From Bifidobacterium asteroides (GTDB taxonomy: Bacteria > Actinomycetota > Actinomycetes > Actinomycetales > Bifidobacteriaceae), in the NCBI RefSeq assembly GCF_003202695.1, contig NZ_QGLL01000001.1, positions 124,001 to 188,000 of the forward strand: DNA of 64,000 bases. Direction: 5' to 3'. The position numbers and the translations under genes are program-made. Below are positions 24,657 through 37,724 of this stretch, piece by piece (the stretch's first letter is position 1; every line of letters begins with the position of its first letter). Below the pieces are notes generated by a model. The model saw only the letters and a program-made list of their open reading frames with translations. It was not told the DNA's origin and made no database searches.

Positions 24657-27122
24657 ATGTCTCGTCTGATCATCGTTTCCAACCGTTTGCCCATGTCATT
24701 GCAAGCACGGGAGGACGGCTCCTATACCCTGCGCCAGAACGTGGGAGGACTGGCCACGGCCATTGGCCCCTATCACCGTTCCCATAAGGACAGCCTTTGG
24801 ATCGGCTGGAGCGGCATCGATCCTCAGAAGTACTCGGAAAAGGAGCTGGACCGCATCCGGCAGGCTTACCGGGAGAGCCGGTGCATCCCTATCTTCCTGA
24901 GCAAGGAGGAGCTGAACGGATACTATGCCGGCTTCTCCAACAACACCCTCTGGCCGCTCTTCCACGACTTCTCGCATGAGGCCGTCTTCCGCCAAGAGGA
25001 CTGGGAGATGTACCGCAAGGTCAACATGCGTTTCGCACAGGTGGTAGAGCCGCTCATCCGCAAGGGCGACACCATCTGGGTCCAGGACTACCACCTGATG
25101 CTCCTGCCCAAGATGTTGCGCGAACGCTACCCTGACGCCTCCATCGGCTGGTTCCTGCACGTACCCTTCCCCAGCGCCGAGATCTTCCGCTCCCTGCCCT
25201 GGAGCCGCGAGATCCTTGAGGGCGTCCTGGGTGCCAACTTGATCGGCTTCCATACGGTGGATTTCTCAGCCAGTTTCCTGGCTTCGCTGCACAGGCTGCT
25301 GCCAGAACTGCCGGTCAACCGGGACGGCGTGGTCGAGATGCCTGACGGCCACCGCGCCGCCATTGACGCCTTCCCCATCGGCATTGACTACAACCTCTAC
25401 CGGCGTACCGCCCACTCCAGTCTGGCCCGGGCCATGCGTCGAGGGATCGACGAGGTCTGCGGCAAGTCTCCGCGTCACCGCTATCGCACCTCGGTGACTG
25501 CCGAAGGGGTGGCGGCCAACGAAGCCGCCGCCTCGGACGCCAACTGGTGGAGCCACTACATGAAGGAGGACATCCCCGAGTCCACGCTGGCCAAGCAGGC
25601 GGCCTCCTCGGTGGGCAGCCGGTCCAACAAGGTCATCGTCTCGGTGGATCGGCTGGACTACACCAAGGGTCTGCCCGAACGCCTTCAGGCCTTCGGCCGC
25701 ATGCTGGATAAGTACCCTGAGTGGGTGGGCCATGTCACTTACTACCTGCTGGCCACCCCCTCGCGCGAGGTCGTCGAGTCCTATCAGCGGCTCAAGGCCC
25801 AGGTGGACCAGCTGGTGGGCGAAATCAACGGCCGTTACTCCCTGTTGGCCTGGACTCCCATCCACTACATCACTCGTTCCCTGTCCATCAAGCCGGTCTG
25901 CGGAATCTACACTGCTGGCGACGTAGCCCTGGTCACTCCTCTGCGCGATGGGATGAACCTGGTAGCCAAGGAGTATCTGGCCTGTCACGACGGACGCGAC
26001 GGCACGCTCGTCCTGTCGGACATGTGCGGGGCTGCCGATGAGCTGACCGATGCCTTCATCGTCAATCCTTACGACATCGACATGGTCTGCGAGGCCCTGC
26101 ACAACGCTTTGGAGATCACCCCCGAGGAGTCCAGGCAGCGCAACATCCGCATGCAGGCCAGGCTCAAGGTGCGCACCGCAGCCAACTGGTGCACCTCCTT
26201 CCTTGACTCTCTGCGGCAGGTGTCCGCTCCCGGCATGACCGATAGGAGATTGCGCATGGATCACCATAACGCCATCGTTCGCCAGTGGGACGGCGCCCAT
26301 CGCCGTCTGGTCCTGTGCGATTATGACGGGACGCTGACCCCGCTGGTTCGCCGACCTGAGCGGGCCAAGCCTACCCAGTCCCTCCGCCGCCTGCTGACCC
26401 AGGTGGGGAGCAATCCCGATGTGGACTTCCTGCTGGTATCCGGCCGGAGCCACCAGATCATGCAGGATTGGTTCGGCGACCTGCCGGTGGGGCTGATTGC
26501 CGAGCATGGCGCATGGAACCGCAACCTGCCTGGCAGCAGCTCGAACGAGTGGCAGCGGGCGCAGGGTCTGCCTGACTCCGATACCTGGCAGAAGGTGATC
26601 CGGCCCATCATGGAGGAGTCGGCTGCCAGGGTCCCTCACTCCTTCGTGGAGAGCAAGTCCGATGCGGTGGCCTGGCACTACCGGATGAGCGATGCCCAGG
26701 TAGCTGACCAGGAGCGCCAGGATCTGCTCCGTCGTTTGCGCGGCGTGGTGGTAGGCCTGGGGCTGATGATCATGGAGAATTCCAAGGTCGTTGAGGTTAC
26801 CCCCGTGGCCACCAGCAAGGGCCAGGCCATCCTGCCCCTCGTCAACAGCGGCGACTATGACTTCATGATGGCCTTGGGCGACGATGAAACGGATGAGACC
26901 ATGTTCGCGGTCATGCCTGACAAGGGCTGGACCATCAAGGTTGGACCAGGTCAGACCAAGGCGCGGTTACGGGTCAACGACCCGACCGCGGTCACTCTGC
27001 TGCTGGCCGATCTGGGTGCTGGCGTGGCCCGCGACTCTGATGAGCCCGTGGCCTCCCACGACTTCCGCGATGATCATACCGTGGTCGACGAGGCGCATGC
27101 CCAGCTCACTGACGATAAGTAA
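24657..27122 (+). CDS. otsAB: fused trehalose-6-phosphate synthase / trehalose-phosphatase
   Basis: An 821-residue bifunctional enzyme that makes trehalose from UDP-glucose and glucose-6-phosphate. Residues 1-~490 form a GT20 synthase: N-terminal LIIVSNRLPMS, HVPFPSAEIFRSLPW near 167, VDRLDYTKGLPERL near 328, and LRDGMNLVAKEY. Residues ~550-800 form the HAD phosphatase: LCDYDGTLTPL (nucleophile Asp) near 553 and GDDETDETMF near 741. In many bacteria these are separate OtsA and OtsB proteins. The fusion suits coupled synthesis of an osmoprotectant. A hairpin follows at 27136. An insertion of low conservation occurs around residues 275-310. Confidence 0.93.
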   Translation: MSRLIIVSNRLPMSLQAREDGSYTLRQNVGGLATAIGPYHRSHKDSLWIGWSGIDPQKYSEKELDRIRQAYRESRCIPIFLSKEELNGYYAGFSNNTLWPLFHDFSHEAVFRQEDWEMYRKVNMRFAQVVEPLIRKGDTIWVQDYHLMLLPKMLRERYPDASIGWFLHVPFPSAEIFRSLPWSREILEGVLGANLIGFHTVDFSASFLASLHRLLPELPVNRDGVVEMPDGHRAAIDAFPIGIDYNLYRRTAHSSLARAMRRGIDEVCGKSPRHRYRTSVTAEGVAANEAAASDANWWSHYMKEDIPESTLAKQAASSVGSRSNKVIVSVDRLDYTKGLPERLQAFGRMLDKYPEWVGHVTYYLLATPSREVVESYQRLKAQVDQLVGEINGRYSLLAWTPIHYITRSLSIKPVCGIYTAGDVALVTPLRDGMNLVAKEYLACHDGRDGTLVLSDMCGAADELTDAFIVNPYDIDMVCEALHNALEITPEESRQRNIRMQARLKVRTAANWCTSFLDSLRQVSAPGMTDRRLRMDHHNAIVRQWDGAHRRLVLCDYDGTLTPLVRRPERAKPTQSLRRLLTQVGSNPDVDFLLVSGRSHQIMQDWFGDLPVGLIAEHGAWNRNLPGSSSNEWQRAQGLPDSDTWQKVIRPIMEESAARVPHSFVESKSDAVAWHYRMSDAQVADQERQDLLRRLRGVVVGLGLMIMENSKVVEVTPVATSKGQAILPLVNSGDYDFMMALGDDETDETMFAVMPDKGWTIKVGPGQTKARLRVNDPTAVTLLLADLGAGVARDSDEPVASHDFRDDHTVVDEAHAQLTDDK

Positions 27123-27499
27123 GGGAGGCGGCGGTCAGTCATTATCGCTGACTGCTGGTGAATGCCGATAACTTCATCGGCGCCTGCCAATGCTCGCAGC
27201 CCATCGGTGACAACCAGCGAGGATCGTCGGCAACTATTGGTCGCGGCGTTTTCGTTCGTCCTGCCGACCTATTATGCCCAGCTCGGTTGCCTTCGCAGCT
27301 GATCCCTCGGTTGCTTGCCTGTTCGTTGGCTTGGCTGTTTCAGCTCGACATCCACCTTCGTCTAGTCTCCGTCTGTTCAAATGAAAGGGTGCTTGCCAAG
27401 CTTTATTTTGGGTTTTGTTTTAGTTTTCCAGTAAGCTTGGGCGTCCACCATGTTGACAGCCGAACCCGTTGATCGGGCCCGGCCGACCATACTTGGAGC
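27123..27499. other. intergenic region after otsAB, with one hairpin
   Basis: CAGTCA (27136-27141) and TGACTG (27149-27154) form a short hairpin 14 bases after the otsAB stop; there is no T-tract. The rest, up to the threonine dehydratase start, is of lower GC content. A 104-codon frame (27158-27472) has no ribosome site and no protein-like features. I see no gene. Confidence 0.5.
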
Positions 27500-28765
27500 A
27501 TGGATACTTCAATAATCACGGCCTGTCTTGAGGCCGATCATGCTGCTGATCTGCGCAATGCTGCCCGTCGTCTGGAAGGAGTGGCACGCCATACCCTTAT
27601 CGAGCAATCCGATGACCTGGGCGCTCAGATCGGACATCGCGTTCTGCTCAAGCCTGAGAATCTGCAGTTGACCGGATCCTTCAAGATCCGCGGAGCGTAC
27701 AATAAAGTGGCCTCGCTGAACCAGGATGAGCTGGACCGTGGCATCGTCACCGCTTCCGCCGGTAATCATGCTCAGGGTGTGGCTTTTGCCGCACGCAGCA
27801 GGGGTGCAAAGGCCACTATCGTCATGCCCCGGATTACGCCGCCGCTGAAGGTCGATGCCACTCGGGCCTATGGTGCCGAGGTCGTCCTGCAGGGTGAGGT
27901 CTTCGATGAAAGCTCTGATTACGCCCTCAAGCTGGCGCGTGATCGCGGCATGACCTTTGTCCCGCCTTTTGATGACTACGAGGTCATCTGCGGTCAGGGG
28001 ACCATCGCTATGGAGATTCTTCAGGATGTGCCCGATGTCACCGATATCGTGGTTCCGCTAGGCGGAGGCGGGCTGGGTGCCGGTGTGGCGCTCGCCGTAA
28101 AGACCTTTAAGCCTGATGTCAGAGTCATTGGAGCCACTCCGGTCGGGTCTCCGGCCTGGCGTGAATCCCTGACGGCTGGTCACGTGGTTGCGGCGGATCG
28201 AATGACCACAGCCGCCGAGGGCGTGGCCGTCAGACGTCCCGGCGATCTGAACTATGCTCTGCTCAGCCGCTATATGGATGATCTGGTCCAAGTGACTGAA
28301 AGCGACATCTCCGAAATGATCCTATTCATGCTGGAGAAGCACAAGCTGGTGGTTGAGGCAGCGGGTGCCGTCTCCCTGGCAGCCCTGGGCCAGTTGGATC
28401 TGCAGTCCGATGTCTTCCGGTCGGCCCCGGGACCGCATGTGGTCGTCCCCATCATCTCGGGCGGCAACATCGACACGGTCACCATGGGTGCGGTCATCCA
28501 GCGGGGAATGATCTCCCGTGGGCGCATCATGCAGTTCGGCGTGGAGCTGCCCGATGTTCCCGGCCAGCTGGTCAAGGTGGCCACGGTTCTGGCCGATTTG
28601 CGCGCCAATGTAATCGAGCTGAACCATGATCAGTTCAAATCCTCCGGCCACTATGACAACGGCGTGCTCTTGGAGGTGACCGTGGAGACCAACGGTCCCG
28701 ACCATATCACGCAGATCCTTGATACCCTGCGCAGTCGAGGCTTCCAGGTCCATCAGAACTACTGA
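27500..28765 (+). CDS. ilvA: threonine ammonia-lyase (threonine dehydratase) with ACT domain
   Basis: A PLP enzyme that deaminates threonine to 2-oxobutanoate, the first step to isoleucine. The PLP-binding lysine lies in TGSFKIRGAYNK (near residue 62), and the phosphate-binding glycine loop GGGGLGAG is near residue 188. The last ~80 residues form one ACT-type regulatory domain beginning around FGVELPDVPGQLVKVATVL. The 421-residue length with a single ACT fits the shorter form also annotated as TdcB-like. Whether the role is biosynthetic or catabolic is not settled by sequence. The start is the ATG at 27500. Confidence 0.9.
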   Translation: MDTSIITACLEADHAADLRNAARRLEGVARHTLIEQSDDLGAQIGHRVLLKPENLQLTGSFKIRGAYNKVASLNQDELDRGIVTASAGNHAQGVAFAARSRGAKATIVMPRITPPLKVDATRAYGAEVVLQGEVFDESSDYALKLARDRGMTFVPPFDDYEVICGQGTIAMEILQDVPDVTDIVVPLGGGGLGAGVALAVKTFKPDVRVIGATPVGSPAWRESLTAGHVVAADRMTTAAEGVAVRRPGDLNYALLSRYMDDLVQVTESDISEMILFMLEKHKLVVEAAGAVSLAALGQLDLQSDVFRSAPGPHVVVPIISGGNIDTVTMGAVIQRGMISRGRIMQFGVELPDVPGQLVKVATVLADLRANVIELNHDQFKSSGHYDNGVLLEVTVETNGPDHITQILDTLRSRGFQVHQNY

Positions 28766-28815
28766 GCGCCATGTCCCGATTGGGTCTGGTGCCCGGTGCC
28801 TGGTACCCGATGTTC

Positions 28816-28845
28816 TGGCGCAATGATAAACAATGATCATTGCCA
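28816..28845. repeat. palindrome/hairpin between ilvA and the sirtuin gene
   Basis: CAATGATCATTG (28831-28842) is a perfect 12-bp palindrome. Its right part also pairs with CTGGC..AATGAT just upstream to form a hairpin with a two-base bulge. It lies between convergent genes, which suggests a terminator, but there is no T-run. Confidence 0.35.
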
Positions 28846-28973
28846 GGAGAACAGTCAGAATGGCCGATGCCATCGCTGGGCTTGGCTGATGCGTCCTGCT
28901 GGTTCTTGCAGGGCACACTATGAATCTGCAGATCGTAGACCTGTCCTAGTAATCGTGCGGAGCGGTTGAGGAA

Positions 28974-29729
28974 TCATCCCTGCCCGGCGATGGTCTTGTC
29001 GACGAGTTCGGGCAGTGCTTCTTCGATAGGTTCGTGGATGAGTCTGGTTGCCAGGGAATCGTATTGGGTCGAGCCCATATTCATGATGGTGATCGGCACG
29101 CCCGCCTGTGCTGCCACCGGCACCAGCGAAGCTGCCGGATACACTTCCAAGGTGGAGCCGATCACCCAGAACTGATCAGCCTGGCTGGCTAGCCTCATGC
29201 TCTTCTCCATGGCTCCTTCGGGCAAGGCTTGACCAAAGTAGACCACATCAGTCTTGATGATGCCGTCGCAAGGCATGTTGCCCTGGTAAGGCATGGGCTT
29301 GTGGCAGTGCGGGTCGGGCTCCTGATCAAGCTCGGCCATGATGTCGGCCGTCCGGTATGCCTGACCGCATTTCATGCAATGGGAGCTGCCGATGGTCCCG
29401 TGAAGGTTGACGATGACATCTGCGGAGTTGCCTGCTTTCTCGTGAAGGGCATCGAAGTTCTGCGTAGCCAGCAGGTTCAACATGCCTGCCTGCTCCAACT
29501 TGGCCAGTGCCTTGTGGGCTACTCCGGGCTGGGCTTTCCAGACGGGCGACTCCTTCTGCCACCGCCATGAATACTCCCGTTGCTTCCGGTCGCTCATGAA
29601 CAGGTCCAGGTCATAGACGCTCATCTGATCTGGATGCTTGGTCCAAACCCCGTCAGGCCCGCGGAAATCCGGTATGCCGGCCGAGGTTGAGATGCCCGCA
29701 CCGGTCAGTACTGCAATTGTTGTGCTCAT
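28974..29729 (-). CDS. cobB: NAD-dependent protein deacylase, sirtuin family
   Basis: A 251-residue cytoplasmic Sir2 enzyme that removes acyl groups from lysines using NAD. NAD-binding motifs are GAGISTSAGIPDFRG (residues 10-24) and TQNFDALHEKAG. The catalytic His is in NLHGTIGS. The zinc site has CMKCG, then two more cysteines in DPHCHKP and NMPCDG, spaced more widely than in classical sirtuins. The closing NAD motif GSTLEVYPAASL is present. It is transcribed away from the rrn operon. Confidence 0.92.
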   Translation of the reverse strand: MSTTIAVLTGAGISTSAGIPDFRGPDGVWTKHPDQMSVYDLDLFMSDRKQREYSWRWQKESPVWKAQPGVAHKALAKLEQAGMLNLLATQNFDALHEKAGNSADVIVNLHGTIGSSHCMKCGQAYRTADIMAELDQEPDPHCHKPMPYQGNMPCDGIIKTDVVYFGQALPEGAMEKSMRLASQADQFWVIGSTLEVYPAASLVPVAAQAGVPITIMNMGSTQYDSLATRLIHEPIEEALPELVDKTIAGQG

Positions 29730-30366
29730 ATATCCGTCTTACCATTCGTCAACAGAATCCATGATCCGCCGACCAGCATGGTGCGCGAATGTGCAGCTAC
29801 GTCAACATCCGTATTCGTGAAATGTGAATGACTACTGATCGAAGCTGCAAGGCGCACACCACTCCGATGTATGGCCTGCCTTGACCGCACTCAAAAAGGA
29901 CCATGCTGACACGCCGATCCCGCTGTGGCACGAACAATGCTTTGTGAATAAAATGTGCGCGTAAAGCCGTAATGGCCCACTGAGGCCCCATCACCCAGAG
30001 GCTCACAAATAAAAAGGAGCATGCAACGACACGCCGCGTGAAGACTTGTTATTGCTGGTTTTGAGGGTCTTTTCGTAAAGGCCGAGTTGCGTTTTGACTG
30101 GTTGATGGTAAGTTTGTCTCTTGCTGCCCGGCAGTGATGAGGACTTTTCGGAGTGCTTGGATTTGTTGGTGTGGTGGTGGTTTGAGAACTCAAGAGCGTG
30201 TTTGTGCTACTTATAGCTTTTTGATTGCCAGTCCGATGCCCGCCCGGCTGTTGTCGGGTACGTGGGAGCGTTGTGAGGGGTGTCGGGGTTTTTCGTGGGT
30301 TGGTTTCCTCCTTATGGAAGCTGGCCCGTCAATTATTGATGTGAGTCGTTTCGGCTTCTTCATGGT
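29730..30366 (+). promoter_or_regulatory. rRNA operon leader/promoter region
   Basis: No protein gene is supported in these ~640 bases. A possible rrn promoter is TTGCGT (around 30087) followed 16 bases later by TAAGTT, a weak match. TTGAGAACT at 30182-30190, ahead of the 16S gene, recurs in the 16S-23S spacer, as expected for boxed antitermination or processing signals of actinobacterial rrn leaders. The sequence turns GT-rich towards 16S. Confidence 0.5.
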
Positions 30367-35370
<5,004 letters not shown>

Positions 35371-35533
35371 ACCCGCCCCCGTAAGGGGCGGCGGCATCAA
35401 CCCTGCTGCGCATCCTGCCTGCGGCAATGAGCACGAACATTCGCAGGCGATCGAAACGAAACACGCGTCCGCCATCCGGTCCCCAAGCCGCCAGAAGCCC
35501 CCGATCCTTGCAAGGGGATCGGCAGAATTGAAG

Positions 35534-35653
35534 ATTCGCGGCGGTCATGGCCTGGGGGAGACGCCCGGTCCCATTCCGAACCCGGAAGCTAAGACCCAGC
35601 ACGGCAATGGTACTGCACCCGGAAGAGTGTGGGAGAGTAGCACACCGCCGCCA
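35534..35653 (+). rRNA. rrf: 5S ribosomal RNA
   Basis: About 120 bases. The terminal arms ATTCGCGGCGG and CACACCGCCGCC pair, and CCGAACCCGGAAGCTAAG is the conserved loop B/C region. It completes the 16S-23S-5S order, about 160 bases after 23S. Confidence 0.95.
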
Positions 35654-35664
35654 CAACACCTAAC

Positions 35665-35700
35665 AAAGGCCTCTGATGACACCCGTCACCAGAGGCCTTT
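35665..35700 (+). terminator. rrn operon terminator
   Basis: AAAGGCCTCTG (35665-35675) pairs perfectly with CAGAGGCCTTT (35690-35700) just 12 bases after 5S. This 11-bp stem with T-residues at its end is a strong intrinsic terminator. From there to the next gene (35959) I see no gene. Confidence 0.88.
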
Positions 35701-35958
35701 CCACTTATGTCTCGCGCCCTATACTCTCTTTAGGCTCGCACTCGACAATGGCTGCCTCCCGGCACAAAGCATCAGGGGAAATAATAGACCACGGTTAGGC
35801 TGAGCATGAGAGATTATCCTGTACTTGTCTGCAATTGAAGATTTGAAGACACTAATGCGGTGCTTATGCTGATTTTATCGTCTGTCGTTTATGGTCCAGG
35901 ACATCTAGAATGAGTAGCAACCGAATCAGGTACGCAAACAACTATGCGAAGAAAGCTG

Positions 35959-36627
35959 ATGAGCATGGGCAAAAGAGTCATTCTTGTAGGAGCTACCGGC
36001 AGAGTAGGCGCTTTGACCTGCGAAGATCTGGTCAAAGCCGGCCACGAAGTGGTGGCCTGCGCACGAGGAGCCTCGCGGATTCCGGTCAGTCAGCAGGTGG
36101 AGCCCTTGACCTTGGACCTACATGACCCGCTCTCCAAAGTCACCGACGCATTCCGCAAATCGCATGCTGAGGTTGTCGTCTTCACCGCAGGCTCGCGAGG
36201 CAAAGACATCAACCAGATCGACGCCTTGGGGGCTCTAAAAACCATAGAGGCGGCAAAAGCGGTATGCATCACCAGGTATGTCATGCTGGGAGCCATGTAT
36301 GCAGCAGACTGGCTGCGTTGGGAGCAGCCGCAGGTCAAACCAGCAATCGATGCTCTCGCTGACTATTACGTGACCAAGAACATGGCCGACCAGTACCTGA
36401 TCAGTTCGGAACTGGACTACACCATCATCGAGCCGGGCAGTCTCACCGAGCAGGAGGGAACAGGGACCATTCAGGTAGAGCCAGATGGGCCTGGACCAAT
36501 ACCGATCGCCGACGTGGCACAATGCCTGGCTGACTGCGTCGACCTTCCCAAGACCTCAGGCAGGATCTACAACATCATCAAGGGCCGCACGCCCATCAGG
36601 CAGGCCCTAACCGCAAGCAGTGATTGA
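35959..36627 (+). CDS. NAD(P)-binding, NmrA/SDR-like protein (YwnB/HscARG type)
   Basis: A protein of about 222 residues with an N-terminal Rossmann loop VILVGATGRVGALT and the atypical short-chain dehydrogenase pattern of the NAD(P)H-binding PF13460 family. The middle contains RYVMLGAMYAADW and the C-terminal part has YTIIEPGSLTEQEG, which is typical of this group. Relatives are sugar-nucleotide epimerase-like proteins or redox sensors; the substrate is unknown. Starts at 35944, 35959 and 35965 are all in frame; 35959 has the best purine-rich upstream stretch. Confidence 0.82.
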   Translation: MSMGKRVILVGATGRVGALTCEDLVKAGHEVVACARGASRIPVSQQVEPLTLDLHDPLSKVTDAFRKSHAEVVVFTAGSRGKDINQIDALGALKTIEAAKAVCITRYVMLGAMYAADWLRWEQPQVKPAIDALADYYVTKNMADQYLISSELDYTIIEPGSLTEQEGTGTIQVEPDGPGPIPIADVAQCLADCVDLPKTSGRIYNIIKGRTPIRQALTASSD

Positions 36628-36734
36628 AACCCACCACGCTCCTTAAGAGAAGCGTCCGCCGACAGACTATGGCGTGTCTGCACTGCAGCGGGAATGGTAC
36701 CTTGGTTGCAAGGCTTGCAGCTGTTGATCGCGAG

Positions 36735-36750
36735 CTGGAACGCGTTCCAG
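36735..36750. promoter_or_regulatory. perfect 16-bp palindrome upstream of the tyrosine phosphatase gene
   Basis: CTGGAACGCGTTCCAG reads identically on both strands. It lies 59 bases before the phosphatase start. The CG-centred symmetry resembles LacI/GalR-family operators. No such regulator is adjacent, so the factor would be encoded elsewhere. Confidence 0.55.
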
Positions 36751-36808
36751 TGATCCTGCCGAAGGTGTGGATGGCTTGGAAGCATGGCGCATCTTAAGGA
36801 GGTCGTTG

Positions 36809-37561
36809 ATGAATATCACCAATTTTCGTGATTTGGGAGGCATGCGGACCATTCACGGCCGCCAGGTTCGTCCCTGCAAGTTCATCAGATCTGGGCAGCT
36901 GGTGGGTCTGGATGAGCAGACCAAACAAGAGCTCGTCAATCGTTACCAGGTGACGCAGGTTGTAGATTTCCGCAGGCCTTTCGAGATAGAGGAGAGCCCA
37001 GACGATCGGATCGAAGGCGTGACCTTCACCAATATCGATCTGCTTGAGCAAAGCGGCACCAACAGTGCCAGCTTGGACGATTTCGCCTCCTTGGGTTCGG
37101 CTGACCAGGTCAACGGCCACATGCTGAATGTCTACCATGATCTCGTCATGAGTCATGCGGCCCAGCAGGGATATGGGAAGTTCCTGCGTATCGTCGTAGA
37201 GAACGTCCACGGGGCGACCCTTTTCCACTGTTTCGCCGGCAAGGATCGCACTGGATTCGCTGCGGCCCTGGTCCTCTGGCTGCTGGAGGTAGATGATGAC
37301 CAGGTGTTTGCGGACTATCTGAAGACCAACGAGGAGCGGGTCGAGGCCAACAATCAATTGCTGAACCAATTCCGCGCACAAGGCTTCGATCAGGATTCGT
37401 TGGATGCGCTGCAGATTGCCCTCTGCGTCAGGAAGGAATACCTGGCTCATGCCCAACAAGCCATGATCGACGCCTACGGGGACGTCTTTACCTATGCGCG
37501 GCAGGCTCTGGGGTTCGGGTCAGACCAAGTAGATGCTCTGCGCCGCAATCTATTGGAATAG
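36809..37561 (+). CDS. protein-tyrosine phosphatase, dual-specificity family (PTPc/DSPc-like)
   Basis: A 250-residue cysteine phosphatase. The signature HCFAGKDRTG (Cys-x5-Arg) is near residue 142; the N-terminus MNITNFRDLGG is typical of the bacterial Tyr_phosphatase_3 family. Members dephosphorylate phosphotyrosine, phosphoserine/threonine or phosphoinositides. The ATG at 36809 has an AAGGAGG ribosome site, which decides against the longer frame from 36767. A palindrome upstream may be an operator, and a GC-rich hairpin follows the stop. Confidence 0.9.
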   Translation: MNITNFRDLGGMRTIHGRQVRPCKFIRSGQLVGLDEQTKQELVNRYQVTQVVDFRRPFEIEESPDDRIEGVTFTNIDLLEQSGTNSASLDDFASLGSADQVNGHMLNVYHDLVMSHAAQQGYGKFLRIVVENVHGATLFHCFAGKDRTGFAAALVLWLLEVDDDQVFADYLKTNEERVEANNQLLNQFRAQGFDQDSLDALQIALCVRKEYLAHAQQAMIDAYGDVFTYARQALGFGSDQVDALRRNLLE

Positions 37562-37577
37562 ACATATAAGGCTGGAT

Positions 37578-37606
37578 AAGCGGGGGCTTCACCATGGTCC
37601 CCGCTT
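37578..37606 (+). terminator. hairpin after the tyrosine phosphatase
   Basis: AAGCGGGG (37578-37585) and CCCCGCTT (37599-37606) form a perfect 8-bp stem 16 bases after the stop codon. There is only a short T-containing tail, so termination may be partial. Confidence 0.55.
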
Positions 37607-37724
37607 GGTATATCTAAACTGACTGTCTTTCAAACACGCTGTTTCCAAGCTATGAACTGTCACCGTCTTACACCTGCCGGAAAATTCTGTCTTCTTCCTT
37701 CCTTGTTTATTGAGTTCGTACTTG

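Noticed and set aside
27158-27472. 104-codon frame between otsAB and ilvA
   Set aside because: No ribosome site, odd composition, and it spans a hairpin just after otsAB.
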